Shown here piece by piece: positions 34,483 to 45,310 of a DNA stretch of 64,000 nt (position 1 is the stretch's first letter; every line of letters starts with the position of its first letter). Origin of the DNA: Rhodamnia argentea. Its lineage: Eukaryota > Streptophyta > Magnoliopsida > Myrtales > Myrtaceae. The stretch spans positions 25,778,178 to 25,842,177 of the forward strand of contig NC_063158.1 of NCBI RefSeq assembly GCF_020921035.1. Reading direction: 5' to 3'. The notes below the pieces were generated by a model. The model saw nothing but the letters and a program-made list of their open reading frames with translations, had not been told where the DNA came from and ran no database searches. Both the position numbers and the translations under genes were made by a program.

Positions 34483-35240
34483 CATAAGAGCACGTGATAT
34501 ACTTTCTTTTAGGCTGTATGCGTTATCGGATGAGCATACTATGTGTCCTCACTCAGTATGAACGGAGTTGAGTTTTGCCTGGCTCAGTTTGTGGTGCATC
34601 ACATGGAAGAATTCCAAGCATCAAGTAGGAAAATGTGGTTATTATTATATAGTAATACTATTAACTCTTCTTTTGGGTTAGATCATCACATGAACATGAA
34701 CCAAGTCATTTCAAGATTCTAGATATTGCATGAAAGGTTCAGACTTGGAGGAAGCTGGTGATATTACTGTATGTTGTAAGTGTGGAAGATGGAGAGGGCG
34801 CTTCAACGTCTGTGCAATCTGAGAAATCATGTCAAACTGAGTGGTTTTTACGTTCGCAAACTCGAAACTCTTAACTATGGAATGTTTTTTTAACAATGAT
34901 GAACAAGCTTGCGCAACCAACTTCAGCTTATGAACCAGATCGCGTTTTCCGTATGTTGTCACTAACTAGTTGTAAACTTCATTATATGAAGATCCAATGC
35001 CATTCATCGAATGACTAAGAGGGGAAAAAAGGCCTACCAACTAAAGTTAAGTCGGCCAGTTTCGAATCTGAGTATAGTTAGTTTTTCAAATGAATGATCA
35101 TATCCATGAAGCATACATAGTTTCTTTGTAGGACCATTTTAGTTACAGACAAGACATGGATCCTCTGAATTTATAAGTAGATATTACATAGACTCGCTTG
35201 TTTTCAGGAGATTATCATGAAATGTCGCTTATAAAACAAG
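34483..35240. other. 3' region of the small gene and spacer
   Basis: Nothing beyond short chance frames was seen. Confidence 0.4.
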
Positions 35241-35666
35241 GGAAAATAATTCAAAAAGTCTTAGACCTATTGCACTTTCGTTAATTCAGTTCTAACCCTT
35301 TTCATTTTATCAATTGAGTCCTAAAACTTTTCACTTTTTGTAATGGGTCCAACCGATAAATTTTGGCTGAAAATCACTAATGTGGACGGTCGAGGGCCCG
35401 ACGACCTTTGCCGGTTACTCTCAGAAAAAAAAAAAAAGGGACAAAGAAAAGATAAAATATGAAAAATCAAAAAAATCTTCAAAGAAATTATTAAAAATTG
35501 TTTACAATGTCAGTCGTGCCACGTAGGACAGCCGTGTCCACGTCGATGACTTTCGGTTAAAATTGATAAAATATGAGAAGGTTTAAGATTCAATTGGTAA
35601 AATTTAAAAAAATTAAAATCAAATTGATAAAAGTATAATAAATTTAGCACTTTTTGTAAAATATTC
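35241..35666. mobile_element. 426-bp inverted-repeat MITE-like element, copy A
   Basis: The left arm (GGAAAATAATTCAAAAAGTC, then AATTCAGTTCTAACCC and AATTGAGTCCTAAAACTTTT) is matched in reverse complement by the right arm, which reads out as GGAATATTTTACAAAAAGTGC with GATTCAATTGGTAAAATTT inside. The arms are about 110 bp each. The core holds a C/G-rich part and a poly-A stretch. Copy B at 40491-40916 has the same arms and exactly the same length. It encodes no protein. Confidence 0.7.
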
Positions 35667-36528
35667 CTTATAAGGCAATGGCGTGTTTGAGACACACCAC
35701 TTTTACAGGTGATAAGACACGTCCTCTAATTGGCACTCGCGGGCTCTAAAGATGGGCCAGCAAACAAACCCAAAATATATATGCTTCCATATCAGTTCAT
35801 GATTATTCTTCTTTATCAGTCTGTGGTGCCGAGTGTAACTTCTACTTGTGGTTAGACCATCAAAATATGTCAATTACCCATTTTTTAACCATGTATTTAA
35901 TGGGTTGAGTTATTATATATGTTAGTTACACTAAGTAAATGGGTCAAAAAATGGGTTTAGAATGAATGGTCAAACTTATAATAGTATGGGTGTTAAATAG
36001 GTTCATTATTTATTTAGATCCAACCCACATTTATGACTCTTTCTTTACTCTCTCTTATCCTTACTCAATCTCACGCTCGCTCATTCTGTACTCTTACCAC
36101 AGTTTGGGTATGAGTTTTCCTAAATTGAATTAAATATGTAAGTGTTTTAATACTATGAGTCGGGAAGGGTATCCGTAACTAGATTTGGATCGAAATGAGT
36201 CAAAATAGATTAATTGGGTCAATTTGGATTGGGCCATTTTTGACCTAACCCGACCCGCAAGTTTGACAGTCTACTTATAATCCTTTTAAGATCATTTGTC
36301 CGAGTCCAACATTCTATCATCCTGATCTGTGTTATTTACTCCGATGGGTAACAAAACTTGACAACAATCAGCTTGCGAAAGGTAAAAATCTCAAGCACTG
36401 AACACCCTTCTTTTCTGGCTTGTTTTTAATTCTATGGTCAAGAATAAATGTTATTAATTAAAACATCTCCGAAGAGATTATAACAGCCTGTTTATGTTAA
36501 ACGGAAAATGTGATACTTGTGGATTAAA
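35667..36528. other. Spacer
   Basis: AT-rich sequence without coding or bounded repeat features that I can support. Confidence 0.4.
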
Positions 36529-37222
36529 GGGGTGCATGACAATCATTATGTTCCCGAAATAAATTTCTGGCTAAAAATAGATTTTTCTATTTCGATTTCT
36601 AGACGAGTTTTGAGCAAAAAAATGTGTTTGATGACAACATAAAATTTCTGGTCCTGAAACAGAAGTTCATTTGACAATAGTTTAAAAATTTCTACTTCTA
36701 GAAATTGTTATTTACTATTTAAAAATAATTTGGCGGTGGTTGGTAGTGAGTGGTGGTCGGCGGTAGCTAGCGGTGGGCAATCGAGGGCGGTGATTGGCGG
36801 CGGCGAAGGTTGGCGGTGGTTGGCGCCGACCAGCCATAGTTGAGGCGGTTAGCGAAGGTCGGCGGCGGCCGTCGATAGTTGAGGCGGTCGGTGGAGGGTG
36901 GTGGTGGCCGGTGGTTGGCCGCAGCCCGGTGGTTGGTGGTGGCCGGGAGTGAGGCGGGGTGCGACGGTGGGCGACGGGGGTGGTGGTCCACAATGGCGGG
37001 TACTTGAAAAAAAGTGAGGGGTTATTATTTCTAATTTCTATTTATCCGAGAAGCCAAAATTTTTTGTTTTTGATTTCCCTTCCAAATCTATTTTTGGAAT
37101 AAATTTTTGTTTCCGAAATAGAAAAATAGAATTGCGTTACCAAACGAGTTTATGTTCCACATCTATTCCATAAATAAGTTTGGAATAGAAATAGAGAAAT
37201 AGAATGGTTGTCATGCATCCCC
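36529..37222. mobile_element. 694-bp inverted-repeat element with GC-rich VNTR-like core
   Basis: The ends are a near-perfect inverted pair: GGGGTGCATGACAATCATT on the left and, read on the minus strand, GGGGATGCATGACAACCATT on the right. The arms run about 190-200 bp and share TCCCGAAATAAATTT and AAAAATAGATTT words. The core (about 36730-36990) is built of GGTTGGCGGTGG-type units. On the minus strand it gives Pro/His/Arg-rich frames that are not genes. The immediate flanks (TTAAA, TAACT) suggest a short TA-rich target but no clean duplication. Confidence 0.75.
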
Positions 37223-38390
37223 TAACTCACTTAAAGGTATTGTCTACTTTGACTTGTCTCATACTGAATCTCACATATTTGTCCTTTGGCTCATTGGTAG
37301 GCATTTTCTCAGGAGGTCATCTGTCGTGGTAGTGCCCTCATCTGAGCACCCTTGATATTAGGGTTGAAATGCTAAAAGTTGCACTTTTTGTCAAATGCAT
37401 CTCTTATGAGTTATTCCCATATAAACAAAAAATGCTATCCCTTGTTCGGTACGCAATTTAGTTAGTTCCTACCCCCTCGCCATTTTAGAAGATTGTCGGG
37501 AACATCTCCTTATCTGGGCCCTTTGGCACCGACGATCACTCCTCATCCTTGTCCGAACATAATCAATACTGAAAATTTCATAAGCATAGTAGTTTTGAAC
37601 ATCACATCAAACGAAACAAAGTAAGTTTACACAAAAGGCTAATAACTTCATGAAGCCTTCTTGCACGCAAGAATTTTGGGCTAGACTTTGTAGCCAATAT
37701 GTGGACCAAAGCTTGGACCTCTATGATAAATGAACCCAATGAATTTGCCATTGTGGTGGGAATCTAGTTTGTCTTGTCCAGTTCAAATCAGCTAAAGATG
37801 GGCCTTCAAAAAATCGTTAAGTTGTCTATAAACTCAAGATGCAAATCCTAATACTTCCTAAAATATGGTGTTTTTGATTAAGTTACTCTTCAAATGTCTA
37901 GAATGATGATAGATATAAGGCAACGAACTCGACTAATTAACATAATTTCTCAACTCAAAGCCGAGTACTGATTCGATAAGTTATCCTTCAGGTTCAAGCT
38001 CAATTTGATTGAACTCAATTACTAAAAACCTAATGGAAATTCTGCAGCTTCTCGATGACATGTAATTAAGGCAATGTCATCATTTTTGTTTTTGCTAAAC
38101 ATATATTTGATAACGGTCAAATTTGGATTGGGCCACAACTTGACATTTCTCACGCAAATTCCTCTTAACAACAAAGGTCAAATTGTGAAAAAAATTACAA
38201 AGGAAGCCTTCAAATTCTTGTCGTGAGGACTAAGGAATGAATACTTGCATGAACAGTTCTAGCTTTTGTAAAGGTTGTGGATATCTCTTCTTTCCCTTTC
38301 CCTTTCCCATGTCTTATATTTGCTTAGACGAGAAAATATGCTCACTTCGGTAGTGAAGGTTGCTACTTGCTAGAGACCATCGTAAACCCA
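37223..38390. other. Spacer and X8 gene promoter region
   Basis: No gene was recognised. The promoter of the X8 gene should lie in the last few hundred bases. Confidence 0.4.
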
Positions 38391-39323
38391 ATGTCGGTGC
38401 TCGGGCTTGTGCTAGCTCTTCTCCTTCTTGCCGCGGCTCCAGAAAGATCCGTTCAGAACGCGACTCAAACAGGTACAAGTCCGCCAAAAGAAATCCAAAA
38501 ACCACGTCACGACACGAAACACGAGTCTGACACATTTCAACTCGTTTCCGATGTATACGGTGCCGAAACATGAATCACCACCATCTAGTTGCTGTAGTTC
38601 AGATGGGAAAGAGTTCGGGGAGTGGTGCATAGCTGATGAGCAAGCCTCAACCGAGGAGCTTCAGATGGCGCTGGACTGGGCATGTGGGAAGGGAGGAGCA
38701 GACTGCAAAGAGATCCATCCCCATCGACCATGTTTCCTGCCCAACACAGTCAAAGATCATGCTTCCTTCGCCTTCAATAGCTACTACCAGAAGTTCAAGC
38801 ACAGAGGTGCCACTTGCTACTTCAATTCTGCTGCAATGATCACTGATCTTGACCCTAGTAAGTTGTTTATTGTTGGGGTGAGGTTCCTCCCCCCATATTT
38901 TCTTAATAGGAAAGCACATGGGTCTCGCTTCATGCTAAGTGGGGGGTTTAGTGGCTGGTTAGGGCACGCCTGGATAATAGACTTTTACATTTAACCTATA
39001 ATTTTTTATTAGTAATTTGGATTTAGGCTCATGAATATCTACTACTATACATACTTAATTGTGATATAATGGATTTCTATTATAGTAGAATCCTCTAGGC
39101 TTATTTAAGAATAAACCATGATAAAAATCTCTTATCTTGATTTCTCTTTCTCGCTACGTTTTGCTTCGTTATGGTTATACGCTGAATCCTAACATTTATA
39201 CCTTAATTTATTAGTTATTTTCTCCACTCATCACATGAATTATCACCACTTATAATTTTTCTGATTTTATTCCGATTTCTGGTGACAGGTCATGGATCAT
39301 GCAAGTTTGAATATCTTCCTTAA
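38391..39323 (+). CDS. Secreted X8 (CBM43) domain protein, callose-binding type, three exons
   Basis: Exons 38391-38472, 38603-38857 and 39289-39323 join in frame to 123 residues. The first exon is a signal peptide (MSVLGLVLALLLLAAA). The rest is one X8/CBM43 domain with all six cysteines: EWCIADEQAS, LDWACGKGGADC, RPCFLPNTVKDHASFAFNSY, GATCYFNSAAMITDLDPS and HGSCKFEYLP. The CYFN and CKF blocks are hallmarks. X8 domains bind callose (1,3-beta-glucan) at the cell wall and plasmodesmata, or sit at the end of family-17 glucanases; here the domain stands alone. The protein stops right after CKFEYLP, so there is no hydrophobic GPI-anchor tail as in the PDCB group. Splice sites are AG|GTACAAGT/TTCAG and A|GTAAGT/GACAG. 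Intron 2 carries a solo LTR. Confidence 0.88.
38871..39194 (+). mobile_element. Solo LTR (324 bp) in intron 2 of the X8 gene
   Basis: The insert begins TGTTGGGGTG and ends GAATCCTAACA, giving the TG...CA ends of an LTR with TGTTGG/CTAACA short inverted repeats. It is flanked by a perfect 5-bp target duplication, TTTAT, at 38866-38870 and 39195-39199. Its right half (CTACGTTTTGCTTCGTTATG, CGCTGAATCCTAACA) resembles the R-U5 part of copia-type LTRs. No internal region remains, so it arose by recombination between two LTRs. It starts 13 bp after the splice donor and leaves both splice sites intact. Confidence 0.85.
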
Positions 39324-40490
39324 GTAAGCGTCCGACAGAAATTCAGCCTCAAGGATTCAAGAGTGGGGGGCTACTTGGAGCTCTTACAGTCGTATGCTTG
39401 CATTTTCTGCTCTTTTTCCCTTTTTCTTTTCTTTTACTTTTTGGTTTCTTATTCGTGTTCAAGGAAAACCTCATTAGCTAGAGAGACCAACCATGCTGAA
39501 ACGTTCACATGAGATGGTTTTTTTATACATGATTTTGTTCTGTTTATAATAAAGTATGTCGTAGAAGACAGCTTTTCGCTTTCGATTACTAAACATTAAT
39601 ATCCCCAAAAAAGCCAAATTGGATTCCACACCATCATTTATAATCGAAAAGAAAACTCACAAGAGGGTTTTCAAACCATAATAAAAGCGAATCTTCTTTA
39701 AATATTTTTAACTTAGAAGTCTCTTTATTTTTATTCCCATCCATATAAGCAGTTTTATAGAATGTCTTTGTATAAATTAGAATTCAATAGCAATACAAAC
39801 AAATTTATGACTTGTTTGGCGTAGCTTTTAGCAATTCTTATTTCTACGAATGACTTTTCCTTCATAATTTGAAGATCACAAAAGTTCTGGCAATGAATTA
39901 TCCAAATTTACAGATCAATAATAATTTGAGGAGTTGCAAGCGTATCATAACAAGTAAAAATCAAAATATGAAAGCCGCAATGTCTACATAAAGTAAAAAA
40001 CAGAAATTACAATTCACCAAAGCGGGTATTCCAAACTTATTTAAATAGGAGATTGTTTCGACGACCTTACGTTGTGCTTACAGCACGCCCTCGAAAAAAG
40101 TAAAGATTATAACACGCGTGTTTGACTTGAATTTTTTTCTTTTTATGTTTTGCTTAATCAAAATCTTTCAACATACACATTCTGACTTTTTTAAATTTCA
40201 AAACACCTCAAACTCTAATAAACATATAAATATTGATGTTTCAATTAACATACGATTATTTTGCATTATAGATGATGATTTAAACTTTGGCAGGAAAACA
40301 AATAAGTACTTTTAGATTTCTATTACTAAGCAAAGAAACCATTTATCTACAAGATTGGGAGGATTGATCCCTCATTAGTCATTAGTGGATAAGATTATCT
40401 CAATGAGTTGGTGAGTATTCTTTAGCACTCTACAGCAAGTCAGGCTAGAGATGGAAGCCAGATCACTCATAATCCATGCATAGAAATCAC
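39324..40490. other. X8 gene 3' region and spacer
   Basis: No gene or bounded element was recognised; small open frames are AT-rich chance frames. Confidence 0.4.
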
Positions 40491-40916
40491 GAGAAAATTG
40501 TCCAAAAAATTATACACTTATTTCGCTTTTGTCAATTCAGTCCTAAATTTTTTAATTTTGGCAATTGAGTCCTAAACCTTTTCAAGTTTTGTACATTGAG
40601 TACATGCATTTAATTTTGGCCAGAAATCGTTGACATGTATGCTAGTTGTTTTATGTGGCACGGCCGGCACCGACGTGAACCATTTCTAATAGCGTTTCAA
40701 TATTTTTTAATTTTATTGTTATTTTTTAGCATCAGCACCGGCTATCCTCCCGTTCGTGTCATGTAGGACGACCGGTATTCATGTCATCGATTTTCAATTG
40801 AAATTAATCGAATAGATTCAATTGGCAAAATTTGAAAATGTTTAAGATTCTATTAGTAAAACTAAAAGGTTGGCAAAAATGCAATAAGTATGCCATTTTT
40901 TTTAGACATTTTCCTC
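40491..40916. mobile_element. 426-bp inverted-repeat MITE-like element, copy B
   Basis: The left arm (GAGAAAATTGTCCAAAAAAT, GTCAATTCAGTCCTAAA, GCAATTGAGTCCTAAACC) and the right arm (read on the minus strand as GAGGAAAATGTCTAAAAAA, then CATACTTATTGCATTTTTGCC) are inverted copies of each other. Arms and total length match copy A at 35241-35666. The core includes CACGGCCGGCACCGACG, which also resembles the GC-rich centre of copy A (CAGTCGTGCCACGTAGGAC). No clean target duplication was found. Confidence 0.7.
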
Positions 40917-40940
40917 CGAAAATCCCAATTGGCTTATGGA

Positions 40941-43687
40941 TAGCCACGGCCGGTTCGGTGGAACCGCTGGTTCCGGTTCAGGAAACTGCGGTTCCGGTTC
41001 CACGAAAAGGTGGAACCAGAACCGGCCGTGTATAATTCCGGTTCCGATTCCGGTTCGGAACCGCTGGTTCATTCCGATTCCTTTTTAATAATAATTTTTA
41101 AAATAATAAATAATAAAATAAATAAAATAAATTATAAATTATAAAATACAATTAAATTGTACATTGTAATAAAATATGGGAAAAAAGAAGAAGGAATGGG
41201 CTTGAACTTAATGAATTATCATTAAGCGCCTACATATCTTCTTGGGGATAGAAGAATCAAAGCACATGTAGTCCTTTTACCTTTGAGAACCCCAACTTAC
41301 CTCATCGTCAATCGTCGCTACCCGTGGCGGTGGTATCTCCAACATCATCGCTAAAAATTCGTGTTCACGATCTAACTCTTGGTGTCGATATTTCGCCTCG
41401 TCCAATCGCCGACACAAGCTTGAGCTTCCACGAGTCCGGGCTTAATCTTGAACGGCGAGAGTCCAAAATTAATCCTTAGACTAAATGCTTGTTCAATCGC
41501 AACCGTTGAAGAAGGGGTTGTTAATATTTGACGAGCGATGAGGGCGAGAACTGATACTGATTTGGTGACTCTTCCACCACTTAAGATTTGAAATCTGTAC
41601 TTTCGCATCACGAAACTCAAATTGAGTGGTTAAATATTTTTCTAATTCAAAATACTACTGTTGCCCCTTTTTGTTTTTTTTTGCCTACTCTTAAGCATAT
41701 TATACCCTCTACTAAGTGAACTACCACCTTCGCTACGTGAGGCAATAGATTGTAAAGATCAAGAATCACTTAAACCATATCTACTACAAAATTCTCCATA
41801 TAATGCTACTATAGATTCTTTAACATCTCCTAATATATTTGAAATATCTATTGATTCTTCCAAATGTAAACAATCATGATAATACACATTCAAATAATCT
41901 TGTAAACCGTCTAATTTAATACGTGGATCAAAAACAATACCAACTAAATATACAAGAGGAATTTGCAAATAATAATGCAACCATTTTTCTCGCATTACTA
42001 AAATAGTTCGACCTAATTCGGTATCATTTTCATATTCACTAAAAACACTACCAATATTAACACACTCTATTAAAAATAAATGCGTTGTAGGATAATAAAT
42101 ACCAGATAAAGTCTTAGTAGCATCATTAAAAATTTTCAAAATATCTAAAATTTTCTTGCAAACGTCCCAATGTTGAGGAAGTAAAGTAATTTCGGGAATA
42201 TTTTGTGAAATAAACATACATAATAAATCTTTATATTCAAAAGTTTGCCAAAAAATCAGAACAGGGAATATCTTTGGAAATCTTCTTGCCCTTTTCCCAT
42301 TTTGTTTACAAAATTTTCCCCATGATTTACATTGGGGACTCATAAAATTTAATTGCACTTTTTATTGGGGCGAGAGAAGTGTCAAGTTTGTAAACCATCT
42401 TGTACACATAAATTTAAAACATGACAAGCACATCTAATGTGAAAAATTGTTCGCTAAAAGTGGGTTTGCAAATATTTTCTAATTCGGGAATAGAAGCGGT
42501 ATTTGCGGCGACATTTATCAAAACCAATTGAAAATACTTTATTTATTAAATTATATTCTTCTAAAACTTGCCTAATTATTCTATAAATATTATGAGCCGA
42601 ATGTCTTTCATTAAAAACTCGAATGCAATAAGTCTTTTTGAATCGTCCAATCGTCACCTATCCAATGACACGTGACACCCATATAAGAATGAATTTGCCA
42701 CAAATATCGCTACCTATATGTACACGTCCATTGAATTCAAAAATTTTGCTAAAGATTTTTTCCTTTTTATAAAGGAAAACTTCGTTTAAGAGTATTTTTG
42801 GAATAGTTGGCGCTATGGAACCAACGCAGATTTATCAAATATTTCATATTAAAATTTTCACCGTATTAAACGGAGCATGATTAAGGGCAACATATTCACA
42901 TAATGTTTGTTTATAAAGTGCATTGAAACGAAATAAAGGATGATGATTAGAAGTGGCGTACCCGGAAATTTGTTGTTGCGTATTGTCGATCCCGTTTCGT
43001 TGGATATTTTTTCGTCAAATGCCGACGGAATGTTAAATCTGTCTCCTTTCGTAAATTTATATGTTTGCGAACAATATTTATATTTTATATTATACTTACC
43101 TTTGACTTCATCACGTACCTTGTCAAGTGTAGCCACAAGTCCGATGTATTATCTCGGCCCTTCCGTTCCGGCTCATTTGCTTGACATTTCTTCGACACCT
43201 GGGAGGATGAAGACTTTTTGTGTTGGGATGTGCTCGACGTGCATAGTTGATATTATCGTCATCGTCTTCCCAACTTGCATACTCACGAGGATCATATTCA
43301 GAATGTGATACTCGAATCTTCCACTTGCCATTTTTGAGAGAATTGATCGGAAATCCGGTGGGAAAAATAAATTGGATTAAGATTGGGAGAATTTGAGCGA
43401 TTTGAAAGGTTTCGGAGAATTCGAGATATTGTTAAGAGAATTTGTGAAAAAATGAAAGGGCATATGTATTTATAGGCAAGATTATTTTTAATTATTTTTT
43501 TTTGACCAAAGAGGGGGAGGGGGTGTGCGGGCCGGGGCGAGAGCCCAACGGCTCTCTTATTTTTTTATTTTTTTATTTTCACGGTTCAACCGGCCCGGAA
43601 CCGCCGGTTCGGGCCGGTTCCCACGGTTCCGGAACCGTGGCCCGGTCAACGGGCCGGTTCCGGCCCACGGGCCCAAATGGCCCTCTA
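40941..43687 (-). mobile_element. hAT-superfamily DNA transposon, 2,747 bp, decayed
   Basis: The element is bounded by an identical 8-bp duplication, CTTATGGA, at 40933-40940 and 43688-43695. Its ends are TAGCCACGGCC and, from the other side, TAGAGGGCC, a weak inverted repeat typical of hAT elements. Both subterminal regions are crowded with GGTTCCGGTTCC/AACCGGCC words in both orientations (40948-41080 and 43578-43672), the probable transposase-binding array. Between them lie transposase pieces on the minus strand. An 8-bp duplication and hAT domains agree with each other. Confidence 0.88.
41372..43136 (-). pseudogene. hAT transposase (BED-finger, RICESLEEPER/Ac type), broken into pieces
   Basis: Read on the minus strand from right to left, the pieces follow the order of a hAT transposase. 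A BED zinc-finger remnant comes first (KYKYCSQTYKFTKGDRFN, 43136-42858). The catalytic-core region follows (CIRVFNERHSAHNIYRII, NLINKVFSIGFD, 42657-42454). Then the long C-terminal part appears (LPQHWDVCKKILDILKIF, KTLSGIYYPTTHLFLIECVN, VYLVGIVFDPRIKLDGLQ, 42358-41759). The last piece is the dimerisation domain (FQILSGGRV..., ARQILTTPSSTVAIEQAFSL, 41620-41372). Frames change at least three times and stops intervene, so no functional transposase is made. The subterminal repeats could still be bound by a transposase supplied elsewhere. Confidence 0.85.
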
Positions 43688-43695
43688 CTTATGGA

Positions 43696-45310
43696 CGCAA
43701 TGCTTGCGCAGTGCTCAACCCATGCATTGTGTGAATTAAACAAGAAGAAAGTGCATGACAAATGATACAGACCATGCCTCTTCGCATGGAACTATCTCTG
43801 TTGCTATCGTTTCGTCACTCTAAGTCTCTATCCTCATCATCATCATCATCATCTCTTCTTACCTCAGTTCCCACACACGACGCGCTTCCCAAAGACGTTT
43901 CTGATTCTAGGATTCCGCAGACGGGACGACCCAGCTTCTGTCCCGTCATACATCGGATTTTCTTGTTCCTTTTTGGCTTCGAATTCAATTAACTGATACC
44001 GAAAACACGTCTGGGATTAATTGCTAGGGGACCCTTCTCGCCCCGTGCCTCGGGGCGCAACACGACCGTGACTTCTGATCGAGGCAAAGTTTGGATCGTG
44101 GGATCGATCTTTTTGCTAACGTGGGCGCTCGGCCATGAAGCACACCTACTCCTCTTGGTCCACCACCAGGAAAAACCCACCAGAACAGGAACACTTACGT
44201 CCCGATTAAGTCGTCACTTTAATCACGTTTTTGAGATAATGACTTGGTGCGGTGGCAGCTTTGGTTTCCACTTGCAAGCGCATTCATGGTGGGTTGGACA
44301 GTGCACTTGCGAGCTTGCAGTATAGTGAAACCCTTTTTGTGCAGTGTGATTTATACTCCTGAGAACTTGAGTGTTGTAATAGAGATGTACGATGTGATAA
44401 TTATAGTGAAATTCTCTACTGAATGTAACTATAATTTAAGGGTGAATTAAAATAAATCTTATTTTAATTTCTTTTTATCACTTTTACGTTCTATTTCATT
44501 GTGGTTGTGCGTCGAATCCTAACGGTGCAAGCTTTGATTTCCACTTTCAAGCGCATTGTTGATGTGTTGGGAAGTGCACTTGCTACTTTTTAGTTCAGCG
44601 AAACCCTTCTTGGTGTTTGCCATTAGAAGTTATTAGTAACATGACTAAATGATTAGGTCAAGAAAAAGGTCTTCTTATCAAATTATAGCTTTTTTTTTTT
44701 TTTTTTAATTTTAGAATGTGCATATGAAATATATGATTTCTAGCAGGCTAGTGAAAAAGGGCATCCCTTACCCTTACCTCTTATCTCACTCCTGTTCTCG
44801 GGACACCAAAGACCATTTACAATTCGCCTCTTCCTAGAAAAAGAGAAGGGTCTCGCCACTTCACCCTCTCGGCTTCAGCTCAACCCTCCACTCTCATGTC
44901 ATTCCTTCAAATTCGATCATCTTCGGCATGGAAATTGCGATTAGATTCACTCAAGTAGAATGCGTCACGGACCCGACGATGGATTCATGTCCCGAGTTTC
45001 CCTCAGTTAATGCCCTCGAAGTGTGCAAGTCGTGCTGGTTAGGAAACCCTTTCTCCTCCACGTGGCAACCCCTCCTGTCTCTTCTGCAGCACAGCTTTGC
45101 AGAAGGAAATTTATTACCAAACACTTTCGTAGTGGGCTTGTGTGCTTCCGTGTGCTGTCCATAAGAAGCTCCCACTCCTGCAATGGTTTGTGTCTGTCCG
45201 TACGTTACACAGTGAGTGGGACTGAGTGGGTTTCCAAGATAGCTTGGGCTTTCTTGTTCTTCTTGTTCTTTCTTGTGCTTCACTTTTCGGAGGCCGAAAA
45301 GCACGCGAGA
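43696..45310. other. Spacer with imperfect direct repeat; CASP-like gene promoter at the right end
   Basis: Two related stretches of about 90 bp, at 44250-44345 and 44524-44620, share AGCTTTGGTTTCCACTTGCAAGCG-like text and GTGAAACCCTT. The sequence between them ends GTGCGTCGAATCCTAACG, resembling the end of the solo LTR at 39194. This looks like an old copia-like LTR fragment. No gene was recognised before 45311. Confidence 0.45.

Noticed and set aside
36715-36993. Pro/His/Arg-rich minus-strand frames
   Set aside because: They lie wholly in the GC-rich core of an inverted-repeat element, in several frames at once, with no domain.
37285-37400. Possible tRNA-derived SINE (TGGCTCATTGGTAGGC like an A box, GGGTTGAAAT like a B box)
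   Set aside because: The B-box match is weak, the spacing is uncertain, and no 3' tail or target duplication was found.
42940-43308. 122-codon plus-strand frame
   Set aside because: It is antisense to hAT transposase remnants and lies inside the bounded transposon.
45023-45310. N-terminal extension of the CASP-like protein by 96 residues
   Set aside because: The family starts at [11 protein letters not shown]; the extension lacks similarity and would add an extra hydrophobic segment.
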